Shown here: positions 33,920 to 42,434 of the stretch, piece by piece
How positions within the stretch are numbered: position 1 is the stretch's first letter
Layout of the letters: the number at the start of each line of letters is the position of its first letter
Program-made: the position numbers and the translations under genes
Notes under the pieces: model-generated
The model's input: the letters and a program-made list of their open reading frames with translations, nothing else
What the model was told of the DNA's origin: nothing
The model's database searches: none
Assembly (NCBI GenBank): GCA_910579175.1
Contig: CAJTTB010000002.1
Span: 124,001 to 188,000 of the forward strand
From: an uncultured Oscillospiraceae bacterium
GTDB lineage: Bacteria > Bacillota > Clostridia > Oscillospirales > Ruminococcaceae
DNA: 64,000 nt
Reading direction: 5' to 3'

Positions 33920-33925
33920 ACTTAT

Positions 33926-33954
33926 AATATACCATAATTTATACCAAATGTCAA
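33926..33954 (-). promoter_or_regulatory. Promoter of R4
   Basis: TTGACA (33949-33954) and TATATT (33926-33931) on the minus strand are spaced by 17 bp. The sequence is identical to that of R3. Confidence 0.75.
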
Positions 33955-33959
33955 CCAAT

Positions 33960-34222
33960 AAAAAAACAGAATATCCAAATTATTTCATTTGAATACTCGG
34001 TTGATGATTGGTTTTCCGCTAATCGTGCGCGAGCACTTTCTTTCATTTAGTTATGACACTTTAGCGAGCTGTCCGGAGCCGGTTTTAAACCGTAGGCTCC
34101 ATTTTAAAAAACCGGCTCCGGACATTTGCGACGCGATTTGCGCATAACTGAATGCCGTTTGTTTTACTTTTCTTCAACCTTGGCGAAACACCAAAGCATT
34201 TTTGCCAAAAAACCAATTTATT
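33960..34222 (-). ncRNA. Retron-like structured RNA R3
   Basis: This minus-strand RNA gene has its promoter at 34229-34257 and a terminator stem at 33969-33998 followed by a run of seven U. The central hairpin stem is 17 bp (34070-34086 with 34108-34124, TGTCCGGAGCCGGTTTT on the plus strand), GC-rich and unrelated in sequence to the stems of R1 and R4. The loop (GGAGCCUACGG core) and the flanking stems are conserved. The 3' hairpin is GUGCUCGCGCAC. The transcribed region is identical to R2. Confidence 0.82.
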
Positions 34223-34228
34223 ACTTAT

Positions 34229-34257
34229 AATATACCATAATTTATACCAAATGTCAA
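34229..34257 (-). promoter_or_regulatory. Promoter of R3
   Basis: TTGACA (34252-34257) and TATATT (34229-34234) on the minus strand are spaced by 17 bp. Transcription would start close to the 5' a1-like segment. Confidence 0.78.
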
Positions 34258-34262
34258 CCAAT

Positions 34263-34520
34263 AAAAAAACAGAATATCCAAATTATTTCATTTGAATACT
34301 CGGTTGATGATTGGTTTTCCGCTAATCGTGCGCGAGCACTTTCTTTCATTTAGTTATGACACTTTAGCGAGCTGTCCGGAGCCGGTTTTAAACCGTAGGC
34401 TCCATTTTAAAAAACCGGCTCCGGACATTTGCGACGCGATTTGCGCATAACTGAATGCCGTTTGTTTTACTTTTCTTCAACCTTGGCGAAACACCAAAGC
34501 ATTTTTGCCAAAAAACCAAT
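34263..34520 (-). ncRNA. Retron-like structured RNA R2
   Basis: This minus-strand RNA gene is identical to R3 across the transcribed part, with terminator arms at 34272-34283 and 34290-34301. Two terminator positions that would mismatch on the plus strand become G-U pairs on the minus strand, fixing the orientation. Central stem arms are 34373-34389 and 34411-34427. Its promoter differs from R3 because the duplication boundary falls just upstream. Confidence 0.82.
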
Positions 34521-34526
34521 TTATTA

Positions 34527-34555
34527 CTTATACTATAATTTCATATAAATCTCAA
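34527..34555 (-). promoter_or_regulatory. Promoter of R2
   Basis: TTGAGA (34550-34555) and TATAAG (34527-34532) on the minus strand are spaced by 17 bp. Both boxes are one base away from consensus, so it is predicted weaker than the promoters of R1, R3 and R4. Confidence 0.65.
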
Positions 34556-34833
34556 CCAAAAAATAAAACGTTCAGTCTATCTATCTGAACGTTTCATTCG
34601 CCAAACCAATTCTCTGCTAACTGTGCGCGTGCGATAGCATTCCGCACTACCTCCCATTTAGTTATGACACTTCAGCGAGCGTAAATATAGTACTAAACCG
34701 TAGGCTCCATTTTGAAAAGTACTATATTTACTTTGCGACGCGAATGGCGCATAACTGAATGTTGTATGTTTTGCTTTTCTTCCACCTCGACGAAACACCG
34801 AAGCATTTTCGGCCAGAGACCGGTTGCTTTATA
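34556..34833 (-). ncRNA. Retron-like structured RNA R1 (adjacent to the RT)
   Basis: This is the most diverged of the four RNA genes, directly downstream of the reverse transcriptase. It has a consensus promoter (34840-34868) and a terminator with arms AACGTTCAG / CTGAACGTT (34567-34593) before a U-rich tail. The outer pairing is AACCGGUCUCUG with CAGAGAAUUGGUU, different in sequence from R2-R4 but still paired, with G-U pairs only on the minus strand. The 5' hairpin is CCGAA/UUCGG. The central stem is 14 bp (34681-34694 with 34718-34731, GTAAATATAGTACT on the plus strand) with the conserved loop. The 3' hairpin is larger than in the others. Confidence 0.82.
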
Positions 34834-34839
34834 ATAATT

Positions 34840-34868
34840 ATTATATCCTAAAATCAAAAAAATGTCAA
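34840..34868 (-). promoter_or_regulatory. Promoter of R1
   Basis: TTGACA (34863-34868) and TATAAT (34840-34845) are perfect consensus boxes at 17-bp spacing on the minus strand, 25 bp beyond the reverse transcriptase stop codon. Confidence 0.85.
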
Positions 34869-34892
34869 TTAAAATCTTTTTAAATCTTTCGA

Positions 34893-36368
34893 TTATGTTT
34901 TTAAAAGGTCTTCTCCAGCCGCGATAATCGCTTGATAACGCTGTGGATTAATTTGTTTTAACCATGCTATCTTTCCAGCAATCTCACGTGTTTTTTCAAT
35001 TGGTACTTCACCTGTTTGCTTTAAGAGGTTTGCTTGATGAATAGCAGCACGAAGACACTTTACCCATTTTTTAGGTACGCCCAATTCCTGTTGATTGATC
35101 ACAATTCCAGTAATTTCTTGTCGATTGTTTTTGCGCAATAATCTCGTTTTTTCTGGATGAATCTGAAATCCTTCTGACTGTACAATCTTTTCAATATTCT
35201 TTAAAAATGAACCAATATATTCCGCTGTATCAGCACAACTAAAACTCATATCATCCGCATAACGAGTATAGGTATATCCTCTTTTTTGTGCCAACAGTTC
35301 CAAACGCAAATCCAATCTTTTACAAATGATATTGGTAATCATAGGGCTTGCAGGAGAGCCTTGTGGCAATACGCGATCTGATATCTTGACTTGTTTTACC
35401 TCACCTTTTACTTCAATTGGAACGCGCTCACAATAAGTACAAAGCATTGCCAACAAAGAAGAAATATAACCTGAATAGCCCAAGCTTTCAAACATGCCTC
35501 TTACCCTAGAAAATGTAATGGTTGGAAAAAAATCTTTTAAATCCAAATTAATCAATAAAGCAGGTGCAGATGGATGTGTTTTCGCAGAAGTTAATACTGA
35601 CCTATTGGATACAAACCCATGTGCTTCCTCTGCAATATCCAATTTGGATAAAATTTTATCCAAGATCATTCTTTGCGCGTGTTTTAATTTCTTTTTGGGC
35701 GCTGCTAAATGTCTTACTCCACCCTTCCTTTTGGGAATGGTAAAATAATGATAGTGGTCATTTGTCATAACATCACGATGGTAACACAAAAATCTCAATG
35801 TATGATAATCTAAATCCAATAATGTTGCCAATTCCCGATCTGTTTCAATCACAGGAAGTTGGTATCTTGACAAGGTTTCCAAAGATGTGGGATGAGTTTT
35901 ATCCGCAGAATAAAGATGTCCAGAATATCCTTTTCCAATAAAAACAATGTGTTCTTTGCGATAATTTTTCCATTGCTCACTGCGTTGCAATCTCTGTTGC
36001 TCACGTTCTTCTTTTCTTGCTTTTCTTCTGGCAATTGATTCTTTCATAATCTGTTTGGAAACATCTGCACGAATTTTATCATAATCCCAAGTTTGATGAT
36101 ATTGCTTTTTCAGTTGTCTTAATTTTTCATTGATTTCATTCTTTTCTAGATATGCTTGTGAAATTTCTTCAGCTAGTTTATCCAATGAATCCATCAATTG
36201 CTTGCGTTTTTGATAACGTTCTGGCGTTTCATTTTGTTGTTGTTCATAGGGTGTGGGGAGGTCTTTTGGCCAAAAACCATATTCCAACATCTTTTGGAAA
36301 GTAAACTCCTTTTTTCCCATCTGCTGAACCTGTTTTCTATATTCTTCTCTATTATTCATATCCATCAT
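34893..36368 (-). CDS. Retron-type reverse transcriptase
   Basis: This is a 491-aa reverse transcriptase. Residues 1-170 form a charged, partly coiled-coil N-terminal extension. The RT domain then shows the retron set: HDYHYFTIPKRKGGVRHLAAPKK-type start (motif 1), LDLKDFFPTITFSRV (first catalytic Asp), LPQGSPASPMITNI, the YADD box at about 370-373 in YTRYADDMSFSC, FQIHPEKTRLL and the EITGIVIN (VTG-like) motif. There is no maturase or endonuclease domain, which argues against a group II intron. The ATG overlaps the SWIM gene stop by 4 nt (ATGA). Four structured RNA genes follow. It probably makes msDNA from those RNAs. Confidence 0.9.
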   Translation of the reverse strand: MMDMNNREEYRKQVQQMGKKEFTFQKMLEYGFWPKDLPTPYEQQQNETPERYQKRKQLMDSLDKLAEEISQAYLEKNEINEKLRQLKKQYHQTWDYDKIRADVSKQIMKESIARRKARKEEREQQRLQRSEQWKNYRKEHIVFIGKGYSGHLYSADKTHPTSLETLSRYQLPVIETDRELATLLDLDYHTLRFLCYHRDVMTNDHYHYFTIPKRKGGVRHLAAPKKKLKHAQRMILDKILSKLDIAEEAHGFVSNRSVLTSAKTHPSAPALLINLDLKDFFPTITFSRVRGMFESLGYSGYISSLLAMLCTYCERVPIEVKGEVKQVKISDRVLPQGSPASPMITNIICKRLDLRLELLAQKRGYTYTRYADDMSFSCADTAEYIGSFLKNIEKIVQSEGFQIHPEKTRLLRKNNRQEITGIVINQQELGVPKKWVKCLRAAIHQANLLKQTGEVPIEKTREIAGKIAWLKQINPQRYQAIIAAGEDLLKT

Positions 36369-38110
36369 AACAACATCTCCATAATATCGTTAATTCTATA
36401 CTTTTTGTTGTGTTCTAAGTTTTTTAACCTTAAAAATACGGTAGAAGCGATATAAAGAGCCAAAACATGCTCACAAGGTTCAGAAATATTGCGTACACCT
36501 TTTTGAAAGGTTCGGCAATTACAATTTACTTTAACCAACTGCCCATCTTCATCAATGACAATTTCAGGGTGATTATTAGAATAGGTATTGTGAAATACAA
36601 ATTGATTTTTTTCGTTCCATTCAATGGTTAGATGATCCAAACCAGCATTTGTCAGATTTTGTACCTTGACTTCCAACTCGGTTGTTTGATAAAGTTCCGG
36701 AGGGATTGGCGTATTGCAAAGCTGTCTAAAACGAATCATCTGATTGGCAAAATCAAAATATCCTTCACCGCGTCTTAACAGCATGCCAATTCCCGCTTTT
36801 GTCTTTTTGTTTTTCTTCTCTGCAAGTTCCTCTATAATACTATCCATAGACAAACAGCGTTTTTGTTTTAATAGCTGATATACTTTTTCATAATTTCCAT
36901 CGCCAATAAATCCGCCCATAATATTGAAGGCAGTGCCCTTTACCCAGTCATTTGCAGACCATGAAGAGAATCCAATTGTCATTTTCATCGTACCCATATC
37001 TGCACAGATAAATTGTGGCAAGCCAAATCCCAACAAACACACCTGAAAAGATTTTGCAAGTGGGATTAATTTCTCAATGACCAGCCAGCGACGGCGACCC
37101 CAGATTTTTTCTTCGCGTTGCTTGTCTCCAGTATAGATGGTATTCAATGTCAAAATCGTTCCAAAAGGTTCAAATAAAACCTGTACTGGCTGATTTGGCT
37201 TTAAAATCCATTTCATATAGCGAGGACTTTTTTTCTCTTTATGTCTTCTTAAAAAAGAACAAATGTCATACATATCTGATGGAGAAAGTTGTAACTGAAT
37301 CCCGCCCAAACTTGCAGCGGCAGAAACTTGATTAAATCCCTTTATCCAAGTTTCTGGAAGATCAATTTTCTTTTCTAAATATTCTGGCATAACGCCGCTA
37401 TCCACCTGAAAACCGCCTGGATTCACTGACAAAGTAACATCAGAATAAGTCCGAAAGCGTTCCATTTCCCGTTCTAGTTTTGCAGAAAAATCAATATTGG
37501 TCGTACCCAGTTTTGGCGGTTGCAGCATTTCAAACTCGTCCATATCAATGCTCAAACAGCCATATGTAGATTCATCAATGGAGAACGCTTCAAAGGATAC
37601 TTGGTCTTGATGTACTGTAATTACTGGGTCAAGGACAAACCACAACGCATAATCTCGATCTTTGATAAACTTCCAAAAATCCCGTTCAATTTTATAATAA
37701 TCCTTCCAACTATCATATGATTTTACTTGTTGTTGAAGCTCTTTTTGCAGTTGATGAAGTTGTTCTATCCTTTTGTCATGTTCGTTTAATTCTTCCATCG
37801 TCTTTTGAATATCTTTTTCTAGATTTTCTCGTACACCAGGCAAAAACTGTTCATGCTGTTGGATACGGCGTTCAATCTCTCCTTCCAACCACTGGAAATA
37901 ATCCGTTCTATCCTTTTTTTTCTGACTCATATCAGAAATGACAATCTGACGCAGCATGAGCATCGCATCGCGAAACTGTAAAGGATGTTTGAGTTTTCCC
38001 AAAAAAGAAACTTGTTCTTCACGAGAAAGGTCTGGGCTCAATCCCAAAGTTGTCTGACCACCATTTTGCATACAACGTGATGGACTTGCATATTGATACT
38101 GTACCTGCAT
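36365..38110 (-). CDS. SWIM zinc-finger protein, retron-associated
   Basis: This is a 581-aa protein with a C-terminal SWIM zinc finger of the form CxC-x13-CxH (C530, C532, C546, H548 in CNCRTFQKGVRNISEPCEH). Residues about 80-150 are a predicted coiled coil. The middle (about 170-430) is unassigned; the stretch near 430-480 could be winged-helix-like. The published type XIII retrons are described, as I recall, with a WH-SWIM protein and an ARM-repeat protein, matching this context. SWIM domains bind DNA or proteins. The start is adjacent to the previous stop and the end overlaps the reverse transcriptase, so the three are coupled. The effector mechanism is unknown. Confidence 0.8.
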   Translation of the reverse strand: MQVQYQYASPSRCMQNGGQTTLGLSPDLSREEQVSFLGKLKHPLQFRDAMLMLRQIVISDMSQKKKDRTDYFQWLEGEIERRIQQHEQFLPGVRENLEKDIQKTMEELNEHDKRIEQLHQLQKELQQQVKSYDSWKDYYKIERDFWKFIKDRDYALWFVLDPVITVHQDQVSFEAFSIDESTYGCLSIDMDEFEMLQPPKLGTTNIDFSAKLEREMERFRTYSDVTLSVNPGGFQVDSGVMPEYLEKKIDLPETWIKGFNQVSAAASLGGIQLQLSPSDMYDICSFLRRHKEKKSPRYMKWILKPNQPVQVLFEPFGTILTLNTIYTGDKQREEKIWGRRRWLVIEKLIPLAKSFQVCLLGFGLPQFICADMGTMKMTIGFSSWSANDWVKGTAFNIMGGFIGDGNYEKVYQLLKQKRCLSMDSIIEELAEKKNKKTKAGIGMLLRRGEGYFDFANQMIRFRQLCNTPIPPELYQTTELEVKVQNLTNAGLDHLTIEWNEKNQFVFHNTYSNNHPEIVIDEDGQLVKVNCNCRTFQKGVRNISEPCEHVLALYIASTVFLRLKNLEHNKKYRINDIMEMLL

Positions 38111-40924
38111 TTAAAAATCCCCCTTTCTGATTTGAGCTAGTGTGACAAGTGCGCGCTCGGAATCTATTAAATGGTTAGAGCTTCCAATATCCAGCAACAA
38201 ATCTTCTATCATCTTTCTATATTTTGCATGGTATTTGATAAATGTAGGAATACTTTGATAAATATCCATCTTTTGCTTTGACACTTTATTGGGTAAATAA
38301 AGCAATGTCTTGACATAGTATAAATATAATTCGGTATTTTCCAATCCAGAAGAAGCAATTGTTTCGTTGATCAAATTGCTGATAAATGCCTTTACTTGAT
38401 AAGCTGGATGTTCTAACATCCTCAATAAAAACTTCTCTGGTATCTGATTCTGATAAGCGATGGTGAGCTGTTCCAATGCAAATTGATATACCTTTTCTAC
38501 TGGAGAATCCAATAAAACTTGGTGAAGCAAAACTTTTTGATCCTTTTCCATAAAAGCAAAAATATTCTTTACCAAATCATTCAAACGATATACATCAGAT
38601 TCAAATAACATCAATAAGGTAGTATGACGGTGGTGTAACTGTGACTGGAATTTTTCCAATAATTCAATCAATATTTTTACCATTTTAGAAGTGCCAGATT
38701 CCAAAATAGAAATCACTGCACTATCTTCTGGTATAGTCTTTGCTTGAATTGCCTTGAGTAGGGACAATACACGCAAACCATTTTCACAAATAAGCGTATC
38801 ACGTTTATCAAATGTAACAGACCCCAACATTTCTGACAACTCTTCATAGGACAAAGAAAATAATGCTTCTTCAATCAGTTGAGTCAAAAATTCTGGCATA
38901 CTGCGATTATCAAGAAAACTGTCAACCACTTTCAATACAAAACTGATTTGTTGTTCTATTGGCGCTTGCAACATCTTATTTAAAGATTCTGATAAAATAT
39001 CGACAACTTGTTGACTCAAGGTCAACTGATGATCCAACATATCCTGACCAGATTCCAACAACGCATTCAAAAAGGAAATATACTCTGGACCATCTAAGGC
39101 AAATAGCGCTTCCTTTAATACAGATAGCCAAGATTCCAACTTTTCAGAACAGAGCAATACAACGATGTCTTTTACAATAAACTTTCCATTTGTACGACTA
39201 AAATACTCTCTAGCCAATTGATAAGTTTGTTCTGTTGTAGCATCCATCATCGCAAGCATCCAATCTGCACAAAAGACAGTTTGATCTTTTAACTTCTTAC
39301 ACAGGATTTCTCCAAATAACTTGGACAATGGTTGATAGGTGCTCTCTGACAGTTGCACAATTTGTTTAAATGAAAACTCCTCTAGGCGCTGCTGGTCTAC
39401 AGCATCTTTCAAAATCATATAAAACGCCTTTTGAATCAAATCTATTCGACTGCTAATTGCAATCTCAATTGCATCATTTAGATGATTGTCCCAAAGTTCT
39501 GGCTTATACTCTTTTCTTTTGTTTTCCCTCATCAGACCATAATAGTAATAATATCCACTACCACAATGATACAAATAAATCTTCCAAAGTTGTGGTGCAT
39601 AAGGCTCATAGCTAATCACATCTTCTGGTTGATAACTCATCAACATGACTTTTAACATCTGAATATAGCGATCGGGATCCTGTTGTGCATAGTGGTTTAA
39701 AATACGCTTGATATAGCGCAGATAATATTGATATATCTTGTTGTTTCCACTACCATGAAAATAATAATAAAGTCTAGGAGCATCTAGGTAATAAGCCATT
39801 TTTCCCAATATATCAGTTAATTGATATAAAACCGCTGTTTGAAAGGTATCTTTCAGTTGTATAAAATTCATATTTCTGCCATCGTTATAGGTATTTGGCA
39901 GATAGCGATTGGGATATGGTTTTTTATCATTGCTCCAATATCGATCATATTGATAATATTCTTCATTGCTAAATACTTGTTCAAACAAATATCTGTGATA
40001 ATAATCTGCTGTAAGTACTTTACCTGCTGGAATTGGTTTAAACCAAACATATTGCAAATGCAAGTCCATCTCTGGAAGTGTTTTGGCAATCCAATCAATC
40101 TTTTGCTGTTTACTTTCTAAAGAAAATCCGTCTGTGTAAATTTTTGCACAACGTTTTAAACCAGCAATATAATTTGCTTCATTCCAAGTCAATGTTGCTT
40201 CTTGGAGTTGTTTTGCTTCTTGTAATAAAATTGGATCTTGTTGTTTACTCAATTCCAAAAATAAACCGCAGAGCAATTCAACGCTTCCAAATTCCAACAG
40301 TCTCTGATAAAGCGCCTTGGGTGGGTGTTGTGCCACCAATTCAGCCAAACGATTTTTACGTGTATTTGTGCGCAACTGATGAAGTATATCAAATACAATT
40401 GACTGATATTCTAAAAGTTCACCATCTAGTTTTAACAGTTCATTTGGGTCTTTCATCAGGGTAATTCCTGGAATGTCAATCCCATTCTTTTCAAGTTCTA
40501 AGCCGTAATCTTCAAATGAGAATGATTCATAATAAGGCAAGGTGATGCCTCCTTTTAAATCAGCTCCATTTTGAATGGCATAGTCCTCGTCACAATCCCA
40601 AGACCAATAATACTTTACACCTGTTTTAAAATACATCTTATCCAGTTTTGTATTATCATGTTCGTCACGGATTAATTTTACTTTAAAAAAGGAGGGCATA
40701 TGTCCTTCTTTTCCTTTAAAGACAGCACATTTTGTATAAGTGACTGTTTTATCCAAAAAAGCACAATTTTGCTTTTCTTGATATTTTTGTATTCCATACA
40801 AAAATACAGTACAGGGATTTTGTTGTTCATCCCAGCCCCACAACAGAATTGTCCGAATTGGCGCATATTCCTTTTTCCAAATTCTGTTTTTTTGTTCTGG
40901 AGAACTATCATAATTCTGGCTCAT
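38111..40924 (-). CDS. Large helical-repeat (ARM/HEAT-like) protein, retron-associated
   Basis: This is a 937-aa protein, the first gene of the retron operon. Residues 1-130 look like a beta-rich N-terminal domain (ILLWGWDEQQNPCTVFLYG). Residues about 330-480 are unusually Tyr-rich (for example GSGYYYYYGLM). The C-terminal 450 or so residues are leucine-rich amphipathic helices of ARM/HEAT type (LLCSEKLESWLSVLKEALFAL, VLLHQVLLDSPVEKVYQFALEQL). No catalytic motif is recognisable. It is probably a scaffold or sensor working with the SWIM protein and the msDNA. The ATG at 40924 follows ATAGGAGATTGTATT. Confidence 0.75.
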   Translation of the reverse strand: MSQNYDSSPEQKNRIWKKEYAPIRTILLWGWDEQQNPCTVFLYGIQKYQEKQNCAFLDKTVTYTKCAVFKGKEGHMPSFFKVKLIRDEHDNTKLDKMYFKTGVKYYWSWDCDEDYAIQNGADLKGGITLPYYESFSFEDYGLELEKNGIDIPGITLMKDPNELLKLDGELLEYQSIVFDILHQLRTNTRKNRLAELVAQHPPKALYQRLLEFGSVELLCGLFLELSKQQDPILLQEAKQLQEATLTWNEANYIAGLKRCAKIYTDGFSLESKQQKIDWIAKTLPEMDLHLQYVWFKPIPAGKVLTADYYHRYLFEQVFSNEEYYQYDRYWSNDKKPYPNRYLPNTYNDGRNMNFIQLKDTFQTAVLYQLTDILGKMAYYLDAPRLYYYFHGSGNNKIYQYYLRYIKRILNHYAQQDPDRYIQMLKVMLMSYQPEDVISYEPYAPQLWKIYLYHCGSGYYYYYGLMRENKRKEYKPELWDNHLNDAIEIAISSRIDLIQKAFYMILKDAVDQQRLEEFSFKQIVQLSESTYQPLSKLFGEILCKKLKDQTVFCADWMLAMMDATTEQTYQLAREYFSRTNGKFIVKDIVVLLCSEKLESWLSVLKEALFALDGPEYISFLNALLESGQDMLDHQLTLSQQVVDILSESLNKMLQAPIEQQISFVLKVVDSFLDNRSMPEFLTQLIEEALFSLSYEELSEMLGSVTFDKRDTLICENGLRVLSLLKAIQAKTIPEDSAVISILESGTSKMVKILIELLEKFQSQLHHRHTTLLMLFESDVYRLNDLVKNIFAFMEKDQKVLLHQVLLDSPVEKVYQFALEQLTIAYQNQIPEKFLLRMLEHPAYQVKAFISNLINETIASSGLENTELYLYYVKTLLYLPNKVSKQKMDIYQSIPTFIKYHAKYRKMIEDLLLDIGSSNHLIDSERALVTLAQIRKGDF

Positions 40925-40968
40925 AATACAATCTCCTATTCTAACCTGAATGTTTGTTCGTCCCTTTT

Positions 40969-40997
40969 ATTATATGATTTTTAGGAATATTTTTCAA
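40969..40997 (-). promoter_or_regulatory. Promoter of the retron protein operon
   Basis: TTGAAA (40992-40997) and TATAAT (40969-40974) on the minus strand are spaced by 17 bp, 45 bp upstream of the ATG of the helical-repeat gene. The remaining spacer to 41364 is AT-rich with no gene seen. Confidence 0.72.
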
Positions 40998-41364
40998 GTA
41001 TTTTCTAATTATTTTTTTATTTTAATATCTTTTATCTATAAATTAAAAGTAATTTTAGGATTGTATGCTTCTTTTCACTCCAAATTATTTCTCAATCTTT
41101 TATCAATGGTAATTGTTATCCATATTACTATCACCTTTACCATAACAATATTTTCTATTTCCTTTTTATCATTTCATCGAAATCTATTTTAACGTTAATA
41201 GTTACAATAAATTTAGAAACATACACCACAATACATTTTGAAAAAATGAAAATGTATGAATGAATTTTCAAATTTCGGTCAACAATAATACTGCAATGAT
41301 TCATGGATTGTATGAATCACAGCAATCATCAAACCATACATTTTATTTACGGAGGAAATCCACA

Positions 41365-42402
41365 ATGAAAAAATTAAGATTACTTGTTTTGGTATTGGCA
41401 ATTGGTATGATTTTTACATCTTGCAGTACAAAGGATAAAAATAATACCTCTTCCAATCCAACTGGTAGCGGTGTTGTCAGTGATATTGTCAGTGGCGGAA
41501 AGGATATCGTCAGCGGTATCGAAAGCGGATCTGAAAAAGTTGTAAGCGGTATTGAAAGCGGTGTTGAAAGTATGATTCCAGGTGATAGAGACCATGACAA
41601 CAGCACTGAAAATTCACGAATTGCCAGCGAGAATGCGTCAAACGACGCATCTCTCGATGCTGCTGCCAATGCCAATATCAATAAAAGTCAAATAGATTTT
41701 TCTTCCATTTCTTCACTCAGCCAAGAAAAACATGGTTGGGGACAAGGAGTCGATGTAGATAATGACAACCGTCCGATTTCCTGTACTCAATTTCAGGATA
41801 AATATGGCAGTTTAAACGCACATTTTATTGAAGAAAATGATAAAAACATTTACTTAACATTTGACGAGGGCTATGAAAATGGGTATACTGCTCAAATACT
41901 CGATATACTTAAAGAAAAAAAGTGTCCCGCTGTATTTTTTGTAACGATGCCTTATGTCAAAGAAAATCCAGATTTAATCAAACGCATGATCGATGAAGGA
42001 CATACCGTCGGCAACCATTCAGTCAACCACCCTTCTATGCCAACGGTTGGTTTAGAACAAGCAGTAGAAGAAATTACACAATTACATGACTATGTAAAAG
42101 AAGAATTTCAATACAACATGACTTTATTCCGTCCTCCAATGGGTGAATGGAGTGAACAGACACTTGCATTGACCAAACAATTGGGTTACGAAAGTCTATT
42201 TTGGAGTTTTGCTTACAAAGATTGGGAAACCGACAATCAGCCAGATCCGACCACTTCTTTAGAGAAAATTACCAAGGCAGTTCACCCTGGTGCCATCTAT
42301 TTATTACATGCCGTATCTTCTACCAACACTGCCATTTTAGGGGACTTTATTGACCAGATTAGAAATCAAGGTTATGTATTTGCCAGTTATGAAAAGGCAT
42401 AA
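41365..42402 (+). CDS. Polysaccharide deacetylase, PdaA-like lipoprotein
   Basis: This is an NodB-homology deacetylase of 345 aa resembling PdaA, which deacetylates muramic acid for spore-cortex muramic delta-lactam. The start is the ATG at 41365 after ACGGAGGAAATCCAC; an upstream in-frame ATG is not supported. The N-terminus is a signal peptide with a lipobox-like FTSC, then a linker with repeated VSGIESG-type units. Catalytic motifs are YLTFDEGYENG (metal Asp), GHTVGNHSVNHPS (metal His), LFRPPMGEWSE and AIYLLHAVS. Membrane anchoring as a lipoprotein is unusual for PdaA. It stands alone and fits the sporulation genes of this genome. Confidence 0.88.
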   Translation: MKKLRLLVLVLAIGMIFTSCSTKDKNNTSSNPTGSGVVSDIVSGGKDIVSGIESGSEKVVSGIESGVESMIPGDRDHDNSTENSRIASENASNDASLDAAANANINKSQIDFSSISSLSQEKHGWGQGVDVDNDNRPISCTQFQDKYGSLNAHFIEENDKNIYLTFDEGYENGYTAQILDILKEKKCPAVFFVTMPYVKENPDLIKRMIDEGHTVGNHSVNHPSMPTVGLEQAVEEITQLHDYVKEEFQYNMTLFRPPMGEWSEQTLALTKQLGYESLFWSFAYKDWETDNQPDPTTSLEKITKAVHPGAIYLLHAVSSTNTAILGDFIDQIRNQGYVFASYEKA

Positions 42403-42434
42403 ATTTTTTCATATCACTATCTTTTCAGTAAAAA

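Larger units (their letters stand above)
33857..34530. repeat. 303-bp perfect tandem duplication (2.2 units)
   Basis: Units 33857-34159 and 34160-34462 align at a constant 303-bp shift, and a third partial unit runs to about 34530 before diverging. By eye the second and third units are identical from the promoter through the terminator of the RNA gene. The first differs only in its early part, where it joins R4. This is a recent unequal-crossover product that created R2 and R3. Confidence 0.85.

Noticed and set aside
33857..34530. CRISPR array
   Set aside because: The units are 303 bp and contain promoters, RNA structure and terminators. There are no short direct repeats with unique spacers and no cas genes.
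33655..34868. Repeats near a reverse transcriptase as a diversity-generating retroelement
   Set aside because: The variable parts are paired hairpin stems that change on both arms. There is no template/variable repeat pair ending in a coding gene and no adenine-biased substitution.
34893..36368. Group II intron reverse transcriptase
   Set aside because: No maturase X domain extension, no endonuclease domain, and no intron domain V/VI structure beside the gene. The partners and RNAs fit a retron better.
41335..41344. SigE-like -10 (CATACATTTT) before the PdaA-like gene
   Set aside because: It matches the -10 consensus, but no convincing -35 is present and the implied start would leave almost no room before the ribosome site.
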